Of a DNA stretch of 8,700 bases, positions 1-4,624 are shown piece by piece. The position numbers and the translations under genes were made by a program. Every line of letters begins with the position of its first letter. The stretch's first letter is position 1. The notes under the pieces were generated by a model. It searched no databases. It saw nothing but the letters and a program-made list of their open reading frames with translations, and was not told where the DNA came from. Location of the stretch: contig CALZMS010000027.1 of NCBI GenBank assembly GCA_945788595.1, positions 1 to 8,700 on the forward strand. The letters are read 5' to 3'. This DNA is from an uncultured Lachnospiraceae bacterium (GTDB taxonomy: Bacteria; Bacillota; Clostridia; Lachnospirales; Lachnospiraceae).

Positions 1-606
1 GGCGAATATTTTCCTGTAGAAGAAAACGAGCGGGGGACCTATATTTTTAATTCCAAGGATCTGTGTATGATTGAGCATATTCCGGATCTGATCGCTGCCG
101 GTATCGATAGTTTTAAGATTGAGGGTCGCATGAAAACGGCTCTTTATGTGGCTACGGTAGCCCGCACTTACAGAAAAGCTATCGATGATTATCTGGAGGA
201 TCCGGCACTTTACGAAGCAAACCTGCCCTGGTACCGGGAACAGATTTCCCGGTGTACCTACAGGCAGTTTACCACAGGATTTTTTTATGGCAAGCCGGAT
301 CAGGAGACCCAGATCTACGACAGCAATACCTATATCCGGGAATACACCTATCTTGGTGTAGTTGGAGAGGTGAAAGATGGATTGTGCGTGATCGAACAGC
401 GCAACAAGTTCTCTGTGGGTGAGACCATCGAGATCATGAAGCCTGATGGAACAAATCCTAAAGCTGTGGTGCGTGCTATTTACAATGAGGATGGAGAGGC
501 TGTAGAAAGCGCTCCTCATCCGAAGCAGAAGCTCTATGTTGATCTTGGCATGCCGGTGAATGTCATGGATATCTTACGTCGGCAGGAGGAAGTGCCGGAG
601 CTTTAA
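1..606 (+). CDS. Peptidase U32 family protein, TrhP/YegQ-like tRNA hydroxylation protein, 3' part
   Basis: The reading frame is open from the first base, so the gene starts upstream; 201 codons are visible. The family hallmark KIEGR (bases 115-129) is followed by a helical stretch with a conserved YR..ID pattern (YRKAIDDY). From about base 345 to the stop there is a small beta-rich domain (LGVVGEVKDG onward) that fits the U32 C-terminal domain. Known for the family: despite the peptidase name, TrhP proteins (E. coli YegQ, B. subtilis YrrN/YrrO) take part in hydroxylating uridine 34 of tRNAs, and in Bacillus they sit beside the methyltransferase TrmR (YrrM). The part carrying the U32 cysteine signature is outside the window, so which paralogue this is cannot be decided. 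The C-terminus looks complete. The last 33 bases overlap the 3' end of the convergent sigK gene. Confidence 0.88.
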   Translation, partial: GEYFPVEENERGTYIFNSKDLCMIEHIPDLIAAGIDSFKIEGRMKTALYVATVARTYRKAIDDYLEDPALYEANLPWYREQISRCTYRQFTTGFFYGKPDQETQIYDSNTYIREYTYLGVVGEVKDGLCVIEQRNKFSVGETIEIMKPDGTNPKAVVRAIYNEDGEAVESAPHPKQKLYVDLGMPVNVMDILRRQEEVPEL

Positions 607-1200
607 TACACTGTTTTTTTCAATTCTTGAGACATAGGAGCGGCTGATGCCCAGCCGCTTGGCTATGACTCTCTGCGTGGTCGGTTTCTGACCATATAAT
701 CCATAACGTAAAATTAAAATTTCTTTTTCCTGCGGTGTCAGATGCTGTTCCATGCACTGATACAGGCGCAGTATATTTTCTTTTTTTTCGCAGTTTACCG
801 GGACATCTTCGTCCTGACTTTCCAGAATATCCATCAGGTGGATCTCATTTCCTTCCCTGTCCGTGCCGATGGGCTCATACAGAGACACTTCACGCACATT
901 TTTTTTTCGGCTGCGAAACATCATCAGTAATTCATTATCTATACAGCGGGCCGCATAGGTGGCCAGTTTGCTGCCTTTATGCAGGTCGAAGGTATCGGCG
1001 GCTTTCAGAAGACCAATGGTGCCTATGGAGATCAGATCATCCATCTCATCCTCAGGACTCTGATATTTGCGGGCAATATGGGCCACCAGCCGAAGATTTC
1101 TTTCAATGAGCTGGCTGCGGGCCTCAGTATCGCCATGACGGCTTTTTTCGAGAAGAACGCGCTCTTCCTGGGGCGTGAGGGGTTTGGGAAAGGTCTGCAA
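574..1200 (-). CDS. sigK: RNA polymerase sporulation sigma factor SigK, without pro-sequence
   Basis: This 208-residue sigma-70 family protein directs late mother-cell transcription (coat, cortex and spore-release genes) in the sporulating cell. Region 2 is clear: NLRLVAHIARKY, DDLISIGTIGLLKAADTF, then KLATYAARCIDNELLM, almost word for word the SigK core-binding and -10 recognition block. A linker with SLYEPIGTDREGNEI follows. Region 4 has LTPQEKEILILRYGL and the helix-turn-helix TQRVIAKRLGISRSYVSRIEK. The start is TTG at 1200: AGAGGTG lies five bases ahead of it, and an in-frame TAG at 1231-1233 rules out a longer protein. The first residues (QTFPKPL) align with B. subtilis SigK just after its cleaved pro-sequence, so activity here would not need pro-protein processing. 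The gene is uninterrupted, with no skin-like insertion. The C-terminal tail is shorter than in Bacillus. Neighbours are a convergent U32 gene and divergent comM. Confidence 0.95.
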   Translation of the reverse strand: MQTFPKPLTPQEERVLLEKSRHGDTEARSQLIERNLRLVAHIARKYQSPEDEMDDLISIGTIGLLKAADTFDLHKGSKLATYAARCIDNELLMMFRSRKKNVREVSLYEPIGTDREGNEIHLMDILESQDEDVPVNCEKKENILRLYQCMEQHLTPQEKEILILRYGLYGQKPTTQRVIAKRLGISRSYVSRIEKNSVLKLRHFLLPT

Positions 1201-1205
1201 AAGGG

Positions 1206-1212
1206 CACCTCT
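1206..1212 (-). promoter_or_regulatory. Ribosome binding site of sigK (decides the TTG start)
   Basis: On the minus strand this reads AGAGGTG, one mismatch from AGGAGGTG-type sites, five bases before the TTG at 1200. No ATG or GTG is available in frame between this site and the upstream stop codon at 1231-1233, so it fixes the start. Confidence 0.75.
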
Positions 1213-1233
1213 GCAAAAATGGGGGTGTTTCTA

Positions 1234-1263
1234 TATCTTATGAAGTTGGACAGTGCCGGGTGC
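1234..1263 (-). promoter_or_regulatory. Sigma-K-type (mother-cell) promoter of sigK
   Basis: On the minus strand, CATAAGATA (1234-1242) fits the sigma-K -10 consensus CATAnnnTA at every fixed position. A -35 CACC (1259-1262, within GCACC) sits 16 bases upstream, the spacing expected for sigma-K (consensus ACC/mACm). Sigma-E promoters share the CATA core, but the ATA-type -35 element is not at the right distance, so sigma-K fits better. Transcription would start near 1227, leaving a leader of about 27 bases carrying the ribosome binding site. This suggests positive autoregulation, as known for sigK in Bacillus, and independently excludes an N-terminal pro-sequence. Confidence 0.6.
1246..1253 (+). 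promoter_or_regulatory. Possible SpoIIID-type box in the sigK promoter
   Basis: TTGGACAG on the plus strand agrees with the reported SpoIIID half-site WWRRACAR. It lies between the -35 and -10 elements of the sigK promoter. SpoIIID controls sigK in Bacillus and Clostridioides. The motif is short and degenerate, so a chance match is quite possible. Confidence 0.3.
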
Positions 1264-1350
1264 ATATCCAAAAGTAAAAATGATCTTCAGGGCCATGTGT
1301 TAATGTATCTGTCAATAAAGTGAGGCTGTTTGTTACACAGTCGGAAAAAT

Positions 1351-1358
1351 AAAGGAGG
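1351..1358 (+). promoter_or_regulatory. Ribosome binding site of comM
   Basis: AAAGGAGG ends five bases before the ATG at 1364, a near-ideal site. I found no convincing sigma-A promoter for comM in the 163-bp gap shared with sigK. Confidence 0.8.
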
Positions 1359-1363
1359 TTTTT

Positions 1364-2893
1364 ATGTATACAGAAATTGCAACAGCAGCGATTCTTGGGG
1401 TGGAAGCCCACAGCGTGCGGGTAGAGGCAGATGTCAGTGATGGTATGCCGTCCTTTGCCATGGTGGGTTATGTGACAGCGCAGGTAAAAGAGGCAGCGGA
1501 CCGGGTACGTACCGCAGTCAAAAATACAGGGCTGTCTCTGCCGCCAAAGCGGATTACCATCAATCTGGCTCCCGCGGATATACGAAAAGAGGGACCGCGA
1601 TTTGATCTGCCTATTGCAGCTGCAGTATTGTGTGCAGCGGGGCGGATATCGGAAAAGTCTCTGGAAAATACGCTGGTATTGGGGGAATTGGGTTTAGATG
1701 GCAGTGTGCGGGGGGTCAGTGGTGTGCTGTCTTCGGTAATCATGGCCAGAGAACAGGGATTTTCAGCGTGTATGATTCCGGCGGTTAATATGGAGGAGGC
1801 TCAGAATGTGGAGGGTGTACGTCTGATCGGCGTGAATTCTCTGGAAGATTTGCTGGATTATAGCCGGTCGCCAGAAAACTACGAATCACCACAAGCGGAG
1901 AAACGGATGGATACAGCAACAGAGACTATACCAGATTTTGGCGATATCAGCGGTCAGGAGGAAGTAAAGAGAGCAGCCCTTCTTGCGGCTGCCGGATTTC
2001 ACAATCTGCTGATGATCGGACCGCCGGGATCGGGGAAAACGATGACTGCCTGCCGTATGCCGGGATTGCTGCCGGAGATGACAAGGGAGGAAAGTCTGGA
2101 GGTGACCCGGATCTACAGCGTGGCGGGACTTCTGGGACAAAATACATCTTTGATACGGAATCGGCCTTTTCGCGCGCCGCACCATACGATCTCGCCCCAG
2201 GCGCTGGCAGGAGGCGGAAGAGTGCCGAAGCCGGGCGAGATCACGCTGGCCCACAGGGGTGTTTTATTTCTGGATGAATTTCCGGAGTTTTCAAAGACCA
2301 GTCTGGAGATACTTAGGCAGCCCATGGAGAATAAAAGCATCGTGATCTCCCGGAATGCAGGGACAGTGACTTTCCCGGCAAATTTTCTCCTTTTGGCGGC
2401 CATGAATCCCTGTCGGTGCGGGTATTATCCCGATATGAACAGGTGTCACTGCTCGCCCAGGGATATTTCTGCCTATCTGCACAGGATCAGCCAGCCCATT
2501 CTGGACCGCATGGATCTGTGTGTGGAAGTGCCTGCAGTATCTTTTGAAGAGCTGCAGCACAGCGCGGGAAGCAGTGTGACGACAGCAGTGCTTCGGGAAC
2601 AGGCTGAAGCGGCAGTGGAGATCCAGAAGAAACGGTATCAGGAGGAGCCCTTTTACTATAACAGCCAGATTCCGGCGTCAAAGTTAAAGAAATACTGTCC
2701 GATGACTCCGGGGGGAGAGGAGCTTTTGAAGCAGATGTTTAGAAAAATGGGACTAAGTGCCAGAGGCTGCCACCGGATCCAGCGGGTAGCCCGTACCTGC
2801 GCAGACTTAAGAGGCAGCGAGATTATTGACCGGGAGCATGTGCTGGAGGCCTGTTGTTTCAGAAATGCAGGGAAGAAATTCTGGGAGCAGTAA
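1364..2893 (+). CDS. comM: ComM/YifB family Mg-chelatase-like AAA+ ATPase
   Basis: This 509-residue protein is full length for the family. The N-terminal third (about 1-170) is the ChlI/Lon-like S5 fold domain (VRVEADVSDGMPSFAMVG, RITINLAPADIRKEG, FDLPIAAAVL). The AAA+ domain follows with Walker A GPPGSGKT (219-226), the family signature RPFRAPHHTIS, and Walker B VLFLDEF with D304 and E305. Cys350, 352, 361 and 363 (NPCRCGYY...RCHCS) form the conserved cysteine cluster of this family and may bind zinc. The Mg-chelatase C-terminal helical domain fills about 400-505. Known: Gram-negative ComM is a hexameric branch-migration helicase that helps integrate incoming DNA during natural transformation; the Firmicute role is less clear. 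The gene is divergent from sigK and stands alone here. Confidence 0.95.
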   Translation: MYTEIATAAILGVEAHSVRVEADVSDGMPSFAMVGYVTAQVKEAADRVRTAVKNTGLSLPPKRITINLAPADIRKEGPRFDLPIAAAVLCAAGRISEKSLENTLVLGELGLDGSVRGVSGVLSSVIMAREQGFSACMIPAVNMEEAQNVEGVRLIGVNSLEDLLDYSRSPENYESPQAEKRMDTATETIPDFGDISGQEEVKRAALLAAAGFHNLLMIGPPGSGKTMTACRMPGLLPEMTREESLEVTRIYSVAGLLGQNTSLIRNRPFRAPHHTISPQALAGGGRVPKPGEITLAHRGVLFLDEFPEFSKTSLEILRQPMENKSIVISRNAGTVTFPANFLLLAAMNPCRCGYYPDMNRCHCSPRDISAYLHRISQPILDRMDLCVEVPAVSFEELQHSAGSSVTTAVLREQAEAAVEIQKKRYQEEPFYYNSQIPASKLKKYCPMTPGGEELLKQMFRKMGLSARGCHRIQRVARTCADLRGSEIIDREHVLEACCFRNAGKKFWEQ

Positions 2894-3021
2894 AAAAATA
2901 AAATGCAACATGAAATAATTACGTTATTTTAATATAATTCTTTATAAACGAATGCAGAAATACATAAACGCAAAAGAAAAACAACTTTTTTTGCTCAGGT
3001 GTTTAGTAATTCTTACTTTTC

Positions 3022-3051
3022 TTGACAGTAGTGTACAAAATGATATATTAT
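3022..3051 (+). promoter_or_regulatory. Sigma-A promoter of the permease/peptide-use operon
   Basis: A perfect TTGACA (3022-3027) is followed by TATTAT (3046-3051) at 18 bases, or alternatively by TATATT (3044-3049) at 16 bases preceded by a TG extended -10 (3041-3042). The flanks are strongly AT-rich, as in strong Firmicute promoters. The start would fall near 3058-3060, giving a leader of about 285 bases before the permease ATG. Confidence 0.8.
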
Positions 3052-3061
3052 ATTATTTAAC

Positions 3062-3079
3062 TTTTACATTTATGTAAAA
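3062..3079. promoter_or_regulatory. 18-bp palindrome at the transcription start, operator candidate
   Basis: TTTTACATTTATGTAAAA is symmetrical at every pair about its centre. It begins only a few bases after the predicted start of transcription, the usual place for a repressor operator. In RNA it would instead form a 7-bp 5'-terminal hairpin with a four-base loop. The binding protein is unknown. Confidence 0.5.
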
Positions 3080-3116
3080 AGGTGTCGTACATATCCGATC
3101 AGACGTTTTCCATAGC

Positions 3117-3131
3117 ATTTTTGAGAAAATC
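3117..3131 (+). promoter_or_regulatory. CodY-like box
   Basis: ATTTTTGAGAAAATC matches 12 of 15 positions of the CodY consensus AATTTTCWGAAAATT. It lies about 60 bases downstream of the predicted start, where bound CodY could act as a roadblock. The Bacillus dpp-ykf operon, which contains the same type of epimerase, is a classical CodY target. AT-rich DNA gives such matches by chance, and the presence of codY in this genome is not visible here. Confidence 0.35.
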
Positions 3132-3180
3132 CAGCAGAGATAAGATACCTGATGTTTGGCTGCTTATCTCTGCTGTTTTT
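3132..3180 (+). terminator. Intrinsic terminator inside the operon leader
   Basis: A perfect 13-bp stem, CAGCAGAGATAAG (3132-3144) with CTTATCTCTGCTG (3163-3175), encloses an 18-base loop and is followed directly by TTTTTATTTCTTTT. It lies after the promoter at 3022 and before the permease gene, so it should limit transcription of the operon unless it is overridden. Confidence 0.85.
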
Positions 3181-3342
3181 ATTTCTTTTGTCAGGAAAGA
3201 TGTCAGCAATTTGGAAGAAGCTGTGTACGGCGGGAGTCGGGCAGCTTTCCGCATTTCGGGAAGGCCCATACAGGTGACCGCGAAAAAAAGGAGGGGAAAG
3301 AAAGATAACGTGGGAACCTGAATACAAAAAAGGAGAGAAAAT

Positions 3343-4533
3343 ATGGTTATTACAAATGGTTTTACCTACATTGCGTTTCTGATGTTTATCGCAGGCGGTC
3401 TTCTGTTTCTGGAGAAGAAGACTAAATGGAAAGTTTTTAATGTGGTTCCGCCGCTGGTATGGATCTATGTGCTGAATATGATTTTCTGTACTGTGGGACT
3501 GTACAGCTCTGAGGCCTGCAGTACAGCTTACGGATCTCTGAAGAATAATATTCTTTACGCTATGATCTTTGTTATGCTGCTGCGCTGTGATTTCCGCAAG
3601 CTCGGTAAGCTGGGACCGCGTATGATCGCTATCTTCATGGGCAGCGCAGTGACCCTGGCTGTTGGTTTCATTATTTTGTATCCCGCATTTATGGGTTCCC
3701 TGGGCGGCGGTGAGAAGACCTGGGGCGCTGTAGCAGCTCTGTATGCTTCTTGGGTAGGCGGTTCTGCCAATATGGCAGCTATGCAGGATGCCCTTCCGGT
3801 TGATGCCGGCGCTTACAGTTGTGCATTGGCTCTGGATACAGTATGTTACTCTGTATGGATCGCTCTGCTTCTTCTGGCTGTTCGCTATGCCAATAAGTGG
3901 AACAATGCTGTTAAGGCCAATACTTCCGGTCTGGACGCTATCGCTGAAGCAGCCAACGCTGAGGTTGCAAAAGAAAAAGATACCAAGGCTACTGCCGGTG
4001 ACTGGATCTTCCTGATCGGTCTGTCTTTGCTGGTTTCCGCTATTTTCCAGTGGCTGGGCGGCAGTGCTAACGCAGGTCTGAAAGCCGTTGGTCTGGGAAT
4101 GTTTGATAAAGGTACCTGTACCACTGTATTTATTACGATCTTTGGTCTGATCTGTGCCATGACTCCAATGGGCAAGCTTCCTGCAGTAAACGAGCTGTCC
4201 AGTGTATATCTGTATGCAGTAGTATCCCTGCTGGCATCTACCGCATCTGTTGTTGACCTTCTGACTGCACCGATGTGGGTAGTGTACGGCGCATTGATCC
4301 TTGTGATCCACGTTGTGCTGATGTTTGTTCTCAGCAAGATCTTCCATTGGGATATCTGTATGTGTTCAACGGCTTCTGTGGCCTGTATCGGAGGCTCTGC
4401 TTCTTCACCGATCATTGCCACAGCTTACGATGCATCTTTCGCCGGTATCGGTGTTCTGATGGGCGTTCTTGGTGCGGCGATCGGAAACTTCTGTGGTCTG
4501 GCTATGGGTGCGATCCTGCATTTCTTTGCCTAG
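3343..4533 (+). CDS. DUF819 family membrane permease (YjcL-like)
   Basis: This 396-residue hydrophobic protein has about ten membrane-spanning segments and a charged cytoplasmic-type loop in the middle (about 185-220, rich in K, E, A, N). Start: ATG with AGGAG seven bases upstream. Its pattern matches DUF819 proteins such as B. subtilis YjcL. Small-residue motifs GGSAN (139-143), GGSAN again (239-243) and GGSAS (350-354, followed by SPIIATAYD) resemble the glycine/serine/asparagine-rich re-entrant segments of secondary transporters. The 139 and 350 copies sit in matching places of the two halves, which suggests an internal duplication. The family's substrate is not established; the genes downstream suggest a muropeptide, dipeptide or amino acid, which is inference. 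Codon choice (GCT, GGT, CTG, AAG) is more biased than in the next gene, as in highly expressed genes. Confidence 0.88.
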   Translation: MVITNGFTYIAFLMFIAGGLLFLEKKTKWKVFNVVPPLVWIYVLNMIFCTVGLYSSEACSTAYGSLKNNILYAMIFVMLLRCDFRKLGKLGPRMIAIFMGSAVTLAVGFIILYPAFMGSLGGGEKTWGAVAALYASWVGGSANMAAMQDALPVDAGAYSCALALDTVCYSVWIALLLLAVRYANKWNNAVKANTSGLDAIAEAANAEVAKEKDTKATAGDWIFLIGLSLLVSAIFQWLGGSANAGLKAVGLGMFDKGTCTTVFITIFGLICAMTPMGKLPAVNELSSVYLYAVVSLLASTASVVDLLTAPMWVVYGALILVIHVVLMFVLSKIFHWDICMCSTASVACIGGSASSPIIATAYDASFAGIGVLMGVLGAAIGNFCGLAMGAILHFFA

Positions 4534-4571
4534 GATGAGGTAAGTGGCAACAAGAAAAATACAATGACAAA

Positions 4572-4608
4572 AGGACCCCGTCCCTGTTGTGGGGCGGGGT
4601 CTTGTTTT
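4572..4608 (+). terminator. Intrinsic terminator between permease and hydrolase genes
   Basis: A GC-rich stem pairs 4572-4584 with 4591-4603: the core GACCCCGTCCC faces GGGGCGGGGTC with one G-U pair, around the 6-base loop TGTTGT. TTGTTTT follows. It sits in the 91-bp gap after the permease stop, only about 20 bases before the next start. The interrupted T-run suggests partial termination, which would leave the three enzymes expressed below the permease. A lone TACAAT at 4560-4565 has no matching -35. Confidence 0.8.
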
Positions 4609-4624
4609 ACAAACGAGGACGAGT

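Larger units (their letters stand above)
3058..3180 (+). ncRNA. Attenuated leader RNA or small RNA of about 120 nt
   Basis: The predicted transcript from the promoter at 3022 reaches an intrinsic terminator after about 120 bases, well before any open reading frame. It would start with a small hairpin (3062-3068 with 3073-3079), contain a weak hairpin at 3117-3130, and end in the 13-bp terminator stem. Bases 3098-3102 (ATCAG) can pair with CTGAT (3149-3153) in the terminator loop, which is a short match. I recognise no riboswitch or T-box core and see no clear antiterminator. It may be a sensor leader for the operon or an independent small RNA. Confidence 0.4.
2894..3342. other. Regulatory intergenic region between comM and the peptide-use operon
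   Basis: This is 449 bp with no gene I can support. The left part (2894-3060) is very AT-rich. It holds a weak A/T inverted repeat (AAATAA at 2913-2918, TTATTT at 2924-2929) with no T-run suited to termination, and then the promoter at 3022. The part from 3062 to 3180 carries a palindrome, a CodY-like box and a terminator. The part from 3181 to 3342 can form a small hairpin (3244-3250 with 3259-3265, one G-U pair) and ends in the ribosome binding site of the permease gene. A 25-codon frame starting ATG at 3200 has a badly spaced binding site, and I do not call it a gene. Confidence 0.8.

Noticed and set aside
1309..1314. TTGACA on the minus strand upstream of sigK as a sigma-A -35 element
   Set aside because: No -10 hexamer is found at 16-18 bases, and the sigma-K-type promoter closer to the gene explains expression better.
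2913..2929. AT-only inverted repeat after comM as its terminator
   Set aside because: The stem is six A-T pairs without GC, and the following T-run is short, so it is unlikely to stop polymerase.
3200..3277. 25-codon frame as a leader peptide of the permease operon
   Set aside because: The only purine run ahead of the ATG is about three bases away, too close for a good ribosome binding site, and the codons show no regulatory run of one amino acid.
3082..3321. 79-codon plus-strand frame starting GTG in the intergenic region
   Set aside because: It runs straight through the terminator hairpin and the purine-rich leader, and the residues show no family pattern.
3070..4347. Long open frame of 425 codons on the minus strand opposite the permease
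   Set aside because: It is a shadow of the biased codons of the DUF819 gene: the product is rich in H, Q, C and S without family motifs, runs through the leader terminator, and has no ribosome binding site.
4589..4624. Longer start (GTG at 4589) for the transglutaminase-like gene
   Set aside because: The codons fall inside the terminator hairpin and no binding site precedes them, whereas ATG at 4625 has GAGGA at proper spacing.
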